A stretch of DNA of 57,041 bases, taken from an uncultured Bacteroides sp. Its GTDB lineage: Bacteria; Bacteroidota; Bacteroidia; Bacteroidales; Bacteroidaceae. The notes beneath the pieces are model-generated. The model had not been told where the DNA came from, ran no database searches, and worked only from the letters and a program-made list of their open reading frames with translations. This document shows, in pieces, positions 42,568 to 51,887 of this stretch (position 1 is the stretch's first letter; the number at the start of each line of letters is the position of its first letter). A program made the translations under genes and the position numbers. Where the stretch lies: NCBI GenBank assembly GCA_945965395.1, contig CAMFND010000154.1:1-57041 (forward strand), written 5' to 3'.

Positions 42568-43893
42568 TTATTTCTTTTTCATCTTCTGCATCATACCAGC
42601 CATCTTGCTGCCAGTTACCATCTTCATCATCTTACGAGTCTGATCGAACTGCTTCAACAGGCGGTTTACTTCCTGAATGCTTGTTCCACTACCCTTTGCA
42701 ATACGTGTACGGCGTGTTCCATTCAGAATTTCCGGATGAGTACGTTCTTCCGGAGTCATAGAATAAATAATAGCCTCAATGCTCTTGAATGCATTGTCGT
42801 CGATATCAATATCCTTAATGGCTTTTCCTACACCCGGAATCATGGAAGCCAGTTCCTTCAAGTTACCCATCTTCTTAATCTGGTGAATCTGAGTCAGGAA
42901 GTCATTGAAATCAAACTGGTTTTTCTGAATTTTCTTCTGGAGGCGTTTCGCTTCTTCTTCATCATACTGTTCCTGTGCACGTTCTACCAAAGATACGATA
43001 TCACCCATACCCAGGATACGGTCAGCCATACGAGCCGGGTGGAACTGATCTACGGCATCCAGTTTCTCACCGGTACCCACGAACATAATCGGCTTGTTTA
43101 CTACCGTACGGATAGACAGGGCCGCACCACCACGTGTATCACCATCCAACTTGGTCAATACGACACCGGTGAAATCCAGACGTTCATTAAATTCACGAGC
43201 TGTATTTACCGCATCCTGTCCGGTCATGGCATCTACCACAAACAATGTAGCATCCGGATTGATAGCTTTCTTGATGGCTTCAATCTCGTTCATCATCTGT
43301 TCGTCTACAGCCAAACGACCAGCTGTATCGACAATTACCAGGTCATACCCTTTTGCTTTCGCTTCCTGAATGGCATTCAAGGCAATCTGTACAGGGTCTT
43401 TGCTGTCCAGTTCGCTATATACAGGAACTTCTACCTGCTGGCCGAGCACTTTCAACTGCTCAATTGCTGCCGGACGATACACGTCACACGCTACCAGCAA
43501 AGGTTTACGATTCTTCTTTGATTTCATCATGCGGGCCAGCTTACCAGAGAAGGTAGTCTTACCAGAACCCTGCAAACCAGACATCAAGATAACAGCCGGA
43601 CGACCTTTCAATTCGATTTCGGCAGTATCTCCTCCCATCAAGGCAGTCAGCTCATCGTGTACAATCTTCACCATCAACTGACTGGGCTTGACAGCTGTCA
43701 ATACATTCTGTCCCAGTGCTTTTTCCTTTACCGTATCTGTAAAGTTCTTTGCTACTTTATAATTCACGTCCGCATCCAGCAATGCACGACGTACATCCTT
43801 CAAGGTTTCGGCCACATTGATTTCGGTGATTTTACCTTCACCTTTCAATATCTTAAACGACCGTTCTAGTCTTTCACTTAAATTATCGAACAT
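42568..43893 (-). CDS. ffh: signal recognition particle protein Ffh
   Basis: A 441-residue SRP GTPase that binds signal sequences at the ribosome and docks with FtsY for membrane targeting. The N domain (1-85) opens MFDNLSERLERSFKIL; the G domain has P-loop GLQGSGKTTFSGKLA, DVYRPAAIEQL, DTAGR and TKLDG; the M domain (from about 300) has MGNLKELASMIPG, the RNA-binding block SMTPEERTHPEIL...RRTRIAKGSG and a methionine-rich end (MKMVTGSKMAGMMQKMKKK). The start at 43893 is the family standard. The SRP RNA gene is not in this window. Confidence 0.96.
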   Translation of the reverse strand: MFDNLSERLERSFKILKGEGKITEINVAETLKDVRRALLDADVNYKVAKNFTDTVKEKALGQNVLTAVKPSQLMVKIVHDELTALMGGDTAEIELKGRPAVILMSGLQGSGKTTFSGKLARMMKSKKNRKPLLVACDVYRPAAIEQLKVLGQQVEVPVYSELDSKDPVQIALNAIQEAKAKGYDLVIVDTAGRLAVDEQMMNEIEAIKKAINPDATLFVVDAMTGQDAVNTAREFNERLDFTGVVLTKLDGDTRGGAALSIRTVVNKPIMFVGTGEKLDAVDQFHPARMADRILGMGDIVSLVERAQEQYDEEEAKRLQKKIQKNQFDFNDFLTQIHQIKKMGNLKELASMIPGVGKAIKDIDIDDNAFKSIEAIIYSMTPEERTHPEILNGTRRTRIAKGSGTSIQEVNRLLKQFDQTRKMMKMVTGSKMAGMMQKMKKK

Positions 43894-43934
43894 ATATGTT
43901 GCTTTTTTATTTATTATCAAAAATTTCCAGCGTG

Positions 43935-43964
43935 CAAAATTACAAAAAAATCAGTATGCTCAAA
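43935..43964 (-). promoter_or_regulatory. ffh promoter
   Basis: On the minus strand TTTG (43961-43964) and TAATTTTG (43935-43942) are 18 bases apart, a close match to the Bacteroides consensus. The -33 overlaps the stop codon of the MATE gene. Confidence 0.65.
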
Positions 43965-45282
43965 TCTTTTTGTTCTGCCATTTTGCTTTTTTCAGATAAA
44001 TGAGACTGGAACCTAACATCAATACGTAATAAATCACTTCCGTGGTGAAGCATACGTCCACCGGTGCCTGGATAACCATGCCCACCACAATGATATAAAG
44101 TGCATAAAAAACTTGTACAAACACTTCCAATACCAGCGCCGCCTGCGTATTGCCCGTTCCTGATATGCCATTGAAGTACACATTGGCCAGCGAAGCAATC
44201 AGCATAGCCCCACATACCACGTACAAAGCCGATACAGACTCCACCAGCAAGGCTTCTTCATTTGTATAAACCGACAAGATACTTCCAGGAAACGCCACGC
44301 ACAAGCCTACGCACACTACCATAATCAAAAACGACATCCGGGATATTTTATGCAGTAACGTAACTACCCCCGATGAACCGCCGGCGCCAATCAGATTACT
44401 CACCAACGTATTGGCAGTAGTGGAAAGTGCCTGTACAGGAATCAGCAACACCACATACACACTTCGCACGATATTGGCCACCGCCAGTTGCCGCTGTCCG
44501 AGTCGTTCAAGAGCCATAAAAAAGACAAACCAAATGGCCATGGCCAGAAAATACTGTACCATCGTGAAACAAGATATGCGAAGGATGCGCAACACCATAC
44601 TTAAATCGAACTGTCCAAAACGATTCAGTCCGTATTTTTTCAGGTCCACCTTATAATAGGTATAAAGCAAAAAGAAGAGCAGTGAAGAAGCCTCAGCGAT
44701 GACAGAAGCCAAGGCGGCACCACGTACCCCCATTTCCGGAAGGCCTAATTCTCCGAATACCAAGGCGTAATCAAGCACCACATTCACCAAAGCCATTACG
44801 ACTGCATTCATGGTCAACACTTTGGTACGCGTAATACCGATATAAAGCCCGCGAAACATCACATTCACAAAAGCAAAAAGAAATCCCCAGATACGCCAGG
44901 TGAAAAATTCATAGGTAGCCCCGTAAATAGAATCCGAAGTAATCAGCAACCGAATCAACGGAGCAGCAGAAAAATACATCAGTATCAGCAAACAGACTGC
45001 CATTCCGAAACTGAAAGCCGTTCCCTGCCACATAATAGGGCCTACTGCCCGATAGTTTCCTTCTCCATTACGACGAGCTATCAGAATCTGCGAACCAACA
45101 CTAAAACCGAAAGCTATGGTATAGACACAAATGTAGAGCAATCCGCCCATGGCAGCTGCTCCCAAAGCGACTTCACCCACACGCCCTAAAAAGGCTGTAT
45201 CGGTCACATTTATCACATTCTGCGCCAACAGGCCCAGAAAAATAGGATAAGTAACACGCCAGATTTCCTTGTTGGTGTACAT
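43960..45282 (-). CDS. MATE-family multidrug efflux transporter
   Basis: A 440-residue inner-membrane protein with about 12 membrane helices in two halves. Family hallmarks are the opening IWRVTYPIFLGLLAQNVINVTDTAFLG, GFSVGSQILIARRNGEG, LGLPEMGVRGAALASVIAE and the second-half repeat ALSTTANTLVSNLIGAGG with FNGISGTGNTQAALVLEV. MATE proteins export cationic drugs or metabolites using sodium or proton gradients. The C-terminus is short and basic. It is monocistronic upstream of ffh; substrate unknown. Confidence 0.9.
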   Translation of the reverse strand: MYTNKEIWRVTYPIFLGLLAQNVINVTDTAFLGRVGEVALGAAAMGGLLYICVYTIAFGFSVGSQILIARRNGEGNYRAVGPIMWQGTAFSFGMAVCLLILMYFSAAPLIRLLITSDSIYGATYEFFTWRIWGFLFAFVNVMFRGLYIGITRTKVLTMNAVVMALVNVVLDYALVFGELGLPEMGVRGAALASVIAEASSLLFFLLYTYYKVDLKKYGLNRFGQFDLSMVLRILRISCFTMVQYFLAMAIWFVFFMALERLGQRQLAVANIVRSVYVVLLIPVQALSTTANTLVSNLIGAGGSSGVVTLLHKISRMSFLIMVVCVGLCVAFPGSILSVYTNEEALLVESVSALYVVCGAMLIASLANVYFNGISGTGNTQAALVLEVFVQVFYALYIIVVGMVIQAPVDVCFTTEVIYYVLMLGSSLIYLKKAKWQNKKI

Positions 45283-45322
45283 ACATCAAAAGAATAAAAT
45301 GATTGGAAATTGCATACTTTTG

Positions 45323-45330
45323 CAAAGATA
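45323..45330 (-). promoter_or_regulatory. -7 box of the MATE gene
   Basis: The minus strand reads TATCTTTG, a perfect TAnnTTTG, 41 bases before the start. Confidence 0.55.
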
Positions 45331-45456
45331 CACTTTTAAAACCAGAACTACATAAAAAATGCTTAAATACCTCCCTTGCACTGTTTAGTTTCAAATAAAA
45401 CAATTTCAAATAAAATAAATTTTACTCATTTCGTTGGTTTATGTGCAATTTAACAC

Positions 45457-45464
45457 TATTTTTG
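45457..45464 (+). promoter_or_regulatory. -7 box of the FadL-type gene
   Basis: TATTTTTG, a perfect TAnnTTTG, 32 bases before the ATG at 45497. Confidence 0.55.
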
Positions 45465-45496
45465 CAGCTGATTTTTAACAAACAACCTAAAAACGA

Positions 45497-46825
45497 ATGA
45501 AAAAATTGCTTTTCATCAGTGCAGCGACACTGTGTATCTCTTTCCCGACTTTCGCGGGAGATTATCTGACCAACACCAATCAAAACGCCGCTTTCCTTCG
45601 AATGATAGCCCGAGGAGCTTCTATTGATATAGACGGTGTGTATAGCAACCCTGCAGGACTTTCTTTCCTCTCTCATGAGGGATTTTACCTGTCACTAACC
45701 GGACAAAGTGCCTACCAGACCCGCGAAATTGACGCTACTTTCCCGCTCTTTCAGCAAGCTGACGGAACCAACGGTAGCCGACTGTACAAAGGAACGGCCT
45801 CTGCCCCCTTCATCCCGAGCTTTCAAGGATTATATAAAAAGGATAATTGGGTTATCTCTGCCAGCTTTGCCATTACGGGTGGTGGAGGAAAAGCCTCATT
45901 CAGTAACGGTCTTCCAATGTTCGATGCATTAGCTATGGGAATGATTGCCAAACAAACTGGCGGGCAAGTAACTCCCCAGATGTACGACATTAATACTTCT
46001 ATGGATGGAAAGCAATACATTTACGGAGTACAGTTGGGATTGAGCTACAAAATCAATGACTGGCTGAGTGTGTTTGCCGGCGGCCGAATGAACTACGTAA
46101 AAAGTGGTTATGAAGGTTATCTGAAAGCCTACATGAAAGAGAATTTAGGTGGAACCCAATTGACCAACCTTGAACTGGACTGCGACCAAAGTGGATGGGG
46201 ACTGACTCCCATCATTGGGGTGGATGCTAAATTAGGACGCTGGAACCTGGCTGCAAAATATGAATTCAAGACAAACCTGAATATTGAAAACCAGACTCAC
46301 ACACTGGAAGTTCCCAAAGGTACCCCAGAAGCGGTCATAAAACCTTATGCAGATGGAGAACAAACTCCCAGCGATATTCCTGCCTACCTGAGTGTAGCTG
46401 CCGGATATGAAATTTTGCCTAACCTTCGTGCCACTGTAGAATATCACTTCTACGATGATAAACATGCAGGCATGCTGAACGACCGACAGAAAACCCTGAA
46501 GCACGGTACTCACGAATACCTTGCCGGTATGGAATGGGACATTACCAAACGACTGACCGTCAGCGGTGGTTTCCAAAAAACCAACTATGGTTTGAGTGAT
46601 GATTTCCAGACTGACACCAGCTTCTCATGCGACTCTTACTCTTTAGGATTTGGTGCCAGAGTCAACCTTACACAAGCATGGAGCATTGATGTGGCCTATT
46701 TCTGGACACATTACAACAAATACACCAAAGAAACAGACAACTACAACGGTACAGGCTTAAAAGGAACCGACATTTACAACCGTACGAACAAAGTATTCGG
46801 ATTAAGCCTGAACTATAAATTCTAA
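45497..46825 (+). CDS. OmpP1/FadL-family outer-membrane transporter
   Basis: A 442-residue outer-membrane protein with a 20-residue signal peptide. The N-terminal hatch region has the FadL marks ARGASIDIDGVYSNPAGLSFL, where NPAG is the conserved turn. The body is a beta-barrel (FIPSFQGLYKKDNWVISASFAI, GVQLGLSYKINDWLSVFAGGRMNYV, IPAYLSVAAGYEILPNLRATVEYHFYDDK) ending with the aromatic FGLSLNYKF. The family carries long-chain fatty acids or other hydrophobic molecules across the outer membrane. It could feed the acyl-CoA synthetase at 3959, but no direct link is seen. Confidence 0.87.
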   Translation: MKKLLFISAATLCISFPTFAGDYLTNTNQNAAFLRMIARGASIDIDGVYSNPAGLSFLSHEGFYLSLTGQSAYQTREIDATFPLFQQADGTNGSRLYKGTASAPFIPSFQGLYKKDNWVISASFAITGGGGKASFSNGLPMFDALAMGMIAKQTGGQVTPQMYDINTSMDGKQYIYGVQLGLSYKINDWLSVFAGGRMNYVKSGYEGYLKAYMKENLGGTQLTNLELDCDQSGWGLTPIIGVDAKLGRWNLAAKYEFKTNLNIENQTHTLEVPKGTPEAVIKPYADGEQTPSDIPAYLSVAAGYEILPNLRATVEYHFYDDKHAGMLNDRQKTLKHGTHEYLAGMEWDITKRLTVSGGFQKTNYGLSDDFQTDTSFSCDSYSLGFGARVNLTQAWSIDVAYFWTHYNKYTKETDNYNGTGLKGTDIYNRTNKVFGLSLNYKF

Positions 46826-46836
46826 TTACCCCCCCT

Positions 46837-46879
46837 CTTCTGGCTTCTCTTCTTTTTGGTACAAAGGAGAAGCCAGAAG
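46837..46879. terminator. stem-loop after the FadL-type gene
   Basis: A perfect 13-bp stem (46837-46849 with 46867-46879), loop of 17. No U-tract follows on the plus strand, so it is a 3'-end hairpin or weak terminator. A run of seven C lies just before it (46829-46835). Confidence 0.55.
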
Positions 46880-46939
46880 TTAACCTTAAAAAACCTTTAC
46901 TTTCTCCTTATTATTAGAAAGAAAACAGATAGTTTTTGT

Positions 46940-46947
46940 TATTTTTG
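46940..46947 (+). promoter_or_regulatory. -7 box of the S41 peptidase gene
   Basis: TATTTTTG, a perfect TAnnTTTG, 38 bases before the ATG at 46986. Confidence 0.55.
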
Positions 46948-46985
46948 TCAAGTAAAACCTTGTACTAATTCTCAAAAATTAAACT

Positions 46986-48488
46986 ATGAACCAAAAACTA
47001 TCATGGCTACTGCTTTCCACTCTATTGGGAGGAGCCGTACTGACTGGATGTTCGGAAGAAAATCCAAAACCGACAAACGGAGAAGGTGATCAGAATCCCA
47101 CATCGAAGAACCCCACAGAGCTCTATTATGCCAACATGTTCGGCAAGGAGGCTATGAGTACCTACTATTACTGGAATAAGGAAATCAGTAGTGACCTGGA
47201 CAACTGGAACATCGAGACTAACAATGACCCAATCGGTACCGTTGACCGAATCAGGTACCATCAAGGAGATAAATACATTGACAAATGGTCCATGCTCACT
47301 GACGACATGGCTTCCTTTAACAGCAGTGTGGAAGGGGTTTCTACTACATTTGGTTGGAATCTGACTTTCTACCTGGTAGACAAAGAAAAGAATCAATATG
47401 TAGCAGTAGTAAACTTTGTCCATGAAGGGACTCCTGCTGCAAAAGCAGGATTTAAACGAGGAGATATTATCCTTTCTATAAATGATGAAAAAATCACCCC
47501 CGACAACTATGCGGATTTATACTACAAACCTACCTTAAAGGTTTCCCTCGGAGAACTGCAAGAAGATATCATTGTCAGCCAAAACAAGTCAATAGAGCTG
47601 ACAGCCGTCAACATGTACGAAAATCCTATCATTTGCGACTCCGTATATGAATTCAACGGAAAGAAAGTGGGCTATCTGGCCTATACCGGCTTTGACCTGA
47701 AATCCATCAATCCACTGATTGAGATCGGGAAAAAGTTTAAAGCCGAAGGTATTGAAGAACTGGTTTTAGACCTCCGGTACAACGGAGGAGGTTATGTTAT
47801 CACTGAAAATGTGTTAGCCTCCATGTTTGCCCCGCAAGAAGCTGTCAGCAGCAAGAAAGTATTCGAAAAAGAAATCTACAACAGCTATTTGAGCGAAATC
47901 TACCAGAAACAAGGAGAAAGTCTGGAAACCCGTTTCACCACAGAATTCAATTACCCGGAAGTGGAAGTCAATGCAAGTACCAAAGATGCCAACATCGGAT
48001 TGAAAAAAATCTACGGATTAATCGGTTCTGGATCGGCATCGGCATCCGAAGCACTGCTTGGTGGATTAATGCCTTATACAAACGTTCGACTCATCGGCAC
48101 ACAGACACACGGCAAGTACTGCACCGGGTGGATGCTTAGCGCAGAAGAGATGTACGAGAAATGTCCGCAAGAGCTGGAGAACTGGGGAATCTATGTAATG
48201 GTCAGCATTTACCAGAATGCCGATGGAAAAACTCCCTGTATGCCTGATGGACTCATCCCGGATATCCAGATTGAGGATGACCCGATACAGCCTTATCAGA
48301 TAGGAGATGTCAATGAACCCCTCTTGAAACAGGCACTCACGGAAGCCGGACGTTCATACGAAACTGACGGTGTACGAAGCCGTAGTGCAGCTTCCCCACA
48401 CTTCAAGACACTCCCGCCCATAAAAACACCACTCTTTGGAAAACGTATCCAGCTGATTCCATCATTCGTTTCTTCACACTCCAAATAA
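46986..48488 (+). CDS. S41-family peptidase lipoprotein
   Basis: A 500-residue lipoprotein with lipobox LTGC (Cys22). A helical N-terminal domain (45-110, ELYYANMFGKEAMSTYYYW) is followed by a PDZ domain (about 115-210, GTPAAKAGFKRGDIILSINDEKI) and the S41 core (225-450) with LVLDLRYNGGG and the catalytic Ser352 in GSGSASASEALLGG; the lysine partner is probably in THGKYC. Tail-specific proteases of this type cut misfolded or tagged proteins in the periplasm; Bacteroides has several lipoprotein forms with unknown targets. The polar tail after 450 is unassigned. Confidence 0.87.
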   Translation: MNQKLSWLLLSTLLGGAVLTGCSEENPKPTNGEGDQNPTSKNPTELYYANMFGKEAMSTYYYWNKEISSDLDNWNIETNNDPIGTVDRIRYHQGDKYIDKWSMLTDDMASFNSSVEGVSTTFGWNLTFYLVDKEKNQYVAVVNFVHEGTPAAKAGFKRGDIILSINDEKITPDNYADLYYKPTLKVSLGELQEDIIVSQNKSIELTAVNMYENPIICDSVYEFNGKKVGYLAYTGFDLKSINPLIEIGKKFKAEGIEELVLDLRYNGGGYVITENVLASMFAPQEAVSSKKVFEKEIYNSYLSEIYQKQGESLETRFTTEFNYPEVEVNASTKDANIGLKKIYGLIGSGSASASEALLGGLMPYTNVRLIGTQTHGKYCTGWMLSAEEMYEKCPQELENWGIYVMVSIYQNADGKTPCMPDGLIPDIQIEDDPIQPYQIGDVNEPLLKQALTEAGRSYETDGVRSRSAASPHFKTLPPIKTPLFGKRIQLIPSFVSSHSK

Positions 48489-48497
48489 TGGTTCAAT

Positions 48498-48542
48498 AAA
48501 AAAGTTCGCCAGACTCCGTAAAAGAATCTGGCGAACTTTTTT
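48498..48542. terminator. bidirectional terminator
   Basis: A perfect 16-bp stem (48498-48513 with 48527-48542) with A6 at the left and T6 at the right. It serves the S41 gene and the convergent glycan-locus operon. Confidence 0.9.
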
Positions 48543-48572
48543 ATACAATTCATCTATGATTCAAACACATTC

Positions 48573-49811
48573 TTACTCTTCCCATACCAGATAAGCAGAC
48601 ACCAGCCAATGGTTCAATTCATCCTTATTTACAGGCTGGGCTTCAGGTATGCTGACAGTGAAAGTATGCTTTCCTGCCTGCAAGCCTGGAAGCTCAATTA
48701 CCTCCGGCAAAACATCCGACCCAGGACACCAGTTAGAACGGGATAAATCAGAAGATGCCAATGGTTCCTCTACCTCCTTGGTCTTATAACCATCTTCACT
48801 AATATAGGCCGCCAGGCGTTTGATAAGCCAAACACCAGTGGCCGGATTGAAACGACGGAAAGAAGCACAGTCATCTCTCCAAGGAACGAAACTATAAACC
48901 TCTTTTCCATCCACGGAAAGAATATTGCGCTTCTGCACAAATTCATCACCACCGGAATGGCCTCCATGACCGGTTACAATGTATTTCAAACGCACATTTT
49001 TCGCGTTCTTCGGAAGCACAAAATCAGTAGAAACAGATTTACGGGCAAAAATGTCCGGATAAGACTGACCGATATAATATACCGTGTTCATCAGCGGTTC
49101 CACATGACGGCGGACAAGCTTTTCACATGTTACCGGAGTTTCCTTGATTTTCAACTCCATGCTGGCCACATATCCTTCTTTTGTCCACGTGTCAATAAAG
49201 ATACCGACATACACTTCACCTTTAAGGGTCGAATATAAATCGGTAATGTCCTGTTCCCATTGCACACATTTCTCCCACTTAGGAATATAAACCGGACGAC
49301 GCTTGCTGGACAAAGAATCATCATCTTCACTGAAATGCCCTACTCCGAAAGGTGTCATGAAGCGCATCAGCTCTATTGTAGGCAAATAATCCTTTCCCGG
49401 TACAATTCCAATCATATTTTCCAGTTTCAAGCTGTCAATTGCCGGAAACTGTTTCTTTCCCTGTGCAATACTCAGCAGATTCACAGCCGAATTCTTGGGA
49501 AGCACAAAACAAGAACCGGATTTATCCCAGCGGTCACCATTAGAGGCTACGGTCACCTTCAAGCTGACCGTCACATCCCGCTGGTAATCGGGAACCTGAA
49601 TCTTCTTTAAAATAATACGCCCGTTCACCAGATGAATGACTCCATCCGCACCCGCTGCAGAATACCCTGCATACGTATCTGGTACAAAATGAATATTCTC
49701 CTTGTCAAATACCGTCAAATTCAAATCTCCTTTTGCAGGAAGTTCCTTATGTCCTGCCGCACATACGTTCAACGCCACGAATAAGGAAACAAACATACTA
49801 ACTATCTTCAT
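48573..49811 (-). CDS. PNGase F-like N-glycanase
   Basis: A 412-residue exported protein related to PNGase F, which removes N-glycans from asparagine. Recalled PNGase F blocks can be lined up in order: its CDEWD (Asp60) with GDRWD here (Asp96), GRFITPYWVG with [14 protein letters not shown] (Glu118) with IDTW (Asp207), the AEW glutamate (Glu206) with Glu290 in GDEF, and RAGWCPG with RSNWCPG. Two catalytic acids are kept and the third is Glu to Asp. An extra N-terminal domain (25-85) precedes the catalytic part. It is last in an operon with a fucosidase and a glycosidase, so it likely removes glycans from host glycoproteins. Confidence 0.75.
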   Translation of the reverse strand: MKIVSMFVSLFVALNVCAAGHKELPAKGDLNLTVFDKENIHFVPDTYAGYSAAGADGVIHLVNGRIILKKIQVPDYQRDVTVSLKVTVASNGDRWDKSGSCFVLPKNSAVNLLSIAQGKKQFPAIDSLKLENMIGIVPGKDYLPTIELMRFMTPFGVGHFSEDDDSLSSKRRPVYIPKWEKCVQWEQDITDLYSTLKGEVYVGIFIDTWTKEGYVASMELKIKETPVTCEKLVRRHVEPLMNTVYYIGQSYPDIFARKSVSTDFVLPKNAKNVRLKYIVTGHGGHSGGDEFVQKRNILSVDGKEVYSFVPWRDDCASFRRFNPATGVWLIKRLAAYISEDGYKTKEVEEPLASSDLSRSNWCPGSDVLPEVIELPGLQAGKHTFTVSIPEAQPVNKDELNHWLVSAYLVWEE

Positions 49812-49823
49812 ATACTCATTTTG

Positions 49824-51887
49824 TTATTTTGCAACCTCAAAACCTCTTTTATCCAAATAAGCCTTAAACTTATGCAGATACTCTTCGTCCGGCCCGTCAA
49901 AGAAGGAAACCCCTGAAGCTCCATTGTTGAAAGCCTCATCCAATGCCTGCTCAAAGGTATTCTTAATATCAGGGAACATCAATCCGGCATAAATTTTAGC
50001 CCGGCCATTAATCGTCTGTACACTTTCCTTCACCGAACGTCCAATCCACTCCGGTCCTTCATAATAAAAACCATTGTAAATCATCGGGAAGTATGCATCG
50101 AGCGACCACTGTCCCCAATCCTGACGCACCATCTTGCGAGCCATAGAAGGTCCCGGGAATACCGCAGCAGAGATACGTTTGCCATCTGCCTTGATGGTTT
50201 GCGTAATCTTATTGACCACACGTGTAATGGCATCCAGACGGAAATTTATCCATGACTGGTCTTCCATCGGATACTTCAATTCCAGCGGGTCTTTACCGGT
50301 CTGCTCCTTAAACATCTTCCGGCATACCTCACAATAACAATAATCATATTCCGGCAATTCAGATGTCTGCTCTATTCCGTAATTCTTCCATAAGCTTACC
50401 GGTAACACTACATCCGGGAAACGTACATAATCCAGATGCACTCCATCCACATAAGGCAGATTCGCTTCTTTCAGGTAATCAGCAGCCAGATATTCAGCCA
50501 CACCTTCATGGTTCGGACACAAGAAGCGGTAATAATCTACATAAGCAGGTTTGTCATAGCATGACTCCCCTTTGCGGTTCACGGCAAACCAATCAGGATG
50601 TGTCTCACGCACTTCTCTGCGGTTCATGGTCCACTTCCAATAATGCGCCTCCAGCCCCGCTTCCTTACACATCCGGTAAGTAGCCTCATCATAGCCTTCA
50701 AACATAACTCCACTGATGCCACATTCTTTCATTAGAGCAAAGTATTTCTTATAGTACGCATCTCCCTTTTCCTTATTAATACGCATCCATACCCAATTCT
50801 TTACCTGATGGGGAGTAATGGCTTCACGAGTAAACCTACCGTTATGGTCTACCACATAACGTACTTTTTCTTCAGGCACGCTCACCGACATACAGAATGT
50901 ACGCTGTGTAGCCTCTACCAAGATTTCAGCACCAGCAGGCAAGTCCTTCAAATCCGCCTCAGTCAGGAAGAAATTCTCTTTGGAACGAATGTAGTTTTTC
51001 TCCTTGGCATAATTATCCAATTGTGCATAGAACATGGCCCAAAGCAACTTATAGGCAGCCATATTGTAAGGATACTTGAAGGAATCAGTACCCGTTCCTA
51101 TCACCTTATCAGAAAGATACAAGAATCCCCATCTGTCGGGCATGTGCATATCGATGCGTCCGGTAGGCATCCATACCCAGTTTTCTTCACGCTGTCCGGG
51201 CTTCAACCACTGCACACGTGAGAAGTTGATACGCCAGCAGTTTCCAGCCTGAGCCGGGTTGGAGAAATTCACTGTCAACGCTTTATGAGGAATAGCCATT
51301 TCCACGCTCCACTGTTTGTCCTTATCTTTCGACTTGTTCAAGGTTCCTTCACGATGAATAGCCAGCTGAAGTCCCGGACAATCCCACTGAATCATAAAAT
51401 TACCTCCCGAACGGTAAGGTTTGTCCAGCATCAAGTCAAAAATAACTCCCTTCGCATTGGTTTCTATTTCAAAGTAATTCTGCCCGTCCCCATCCGGATC
51501 CAGAAAAACCTCAAAGTCATTGTCATAATAGATAATCGTATCCCGCTGACTGAGTTTCGCCTTGATATCATCCTCCTGCAACACGGCTCCTACATAGAGA
51601 TAATTATCATCCCACAACATTTTGGCAGAAGTATCATAACAAGGTTTGGCAAATCCTTCCCCACTTATATCTACAAAAGAAGAAGTGGACTGCGCCTTTT
51701 GCCAGTCTGCCTCATTCAGTTTTCCATCTACTTTAATTTTTCCATCCACACGATAGCATACATAACCTTCGGGAAGCGTCAGCATACGTTCATACTTTTC
51801 ATATAGCCCCTGCCCCCAAAGCTGTCCTGCCACTGCAAGTGCAAACAAACTACCTATCAATTGTTTTCTCATAATCGGTTTTTTCAT
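49824..51887 (-). CDS. CBM9-like domain plus GHL10-like glycosidase
   Basis: A 687-residue exported protein. Residues 45-258 form a CBM9-like sugar-binding domain (VDGKLNEADWQKA, YLYVGAVLQEDD, DNDFEVFLDPDGDGQNYFEIE, WSVEMAIPH, WRINFSRVQW). After a linker, residues 345-687 are a TIM-barrel hydrolase of the family-10-like (GHL) group: CKEAGLEAHYWKWTMNR, YVDGVHLDYVRFPD, CYCEVCRKMF, ISAAVFPGPS, LDAYFPMIYNGFYYEG and GASGVSFFDGP. The conserved Asp in HLDYVRFP is a candidate catalytic acid. The start at 51887 overlaps the fucosidase stop (TAATG), so it was preferred to the ATG at 51872. Substrate unknown; a host N-glycan is suggested by the operon. Confidence 0.78.
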   Translation of the reverse strand: MKKPIMRKQLIGSLFALAVAGQLWGQGLYEKYERMLTLPEGYVCYRVDGKIKVDGKLNEADWQKAQSTSSFVDISGEGFAKPCYDTSAKMLWDDNYLYVGAVLQEDDIKAKLSQRDTIIYYDNDFEVFLDPDGDGQNYFEIETNAKGVIFDLMLDKPYRSGGNFMIQWDCPGLQLAIHREGTLNKSKDKDKQWSVEMAIPHKALTVNFSNPAQAGNCWRINFSRVQWLKPGQREENWVWMPTGRIDMHMPDRWGFLYLSDKVIGTGTDSFKYPYNMAAYKLLWAMFYAQLDNYAKEKNYIRSKENFFLTEADLKDLPAGAEILVEATQRTFCMSVSVPEEKVRYVVDHNGRFTREAITPHQVKNWVWMRINKEKGDAYYKKYFALMKECGISGVMFEGYDEATYRMCKEAGLEAHYWKWTMNRREVRETHPDWFAVNRKGESCYDKPAYVDYYRFLCPNHEGVAEYLAADYLKEANLPYVDGVHLDYVRFPDVVLPVSLWKNYGIEQTSELPEYDYCYCEVCRKMFKEQTGKDPLELKYPMEDQSWINFRLDAITRVVNKITQTIKADGKRISAAVFPGPSMARKMVRQDWGQWSLDAYFPMIYNGFYYEGPEWIGRSVKESVQTINGRAKIYAGLMFPDIKNTFEQALDEAFNNGASGVSFFDGPDEEYLHKFKAYLDKRGFEVAK

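Noticed and set aside
42736-43521. 261-codon plus-strand frame over ffh
   Set aside because: ffh is unmistakable on the minus strand; the frame lacks recognisable content.
46829-46835. C7 tract as a phase-variation switch
   Set aside because: It lies after the stop codon of the FadL-type gene and outside any promoter, so slippage would have no evident effect.
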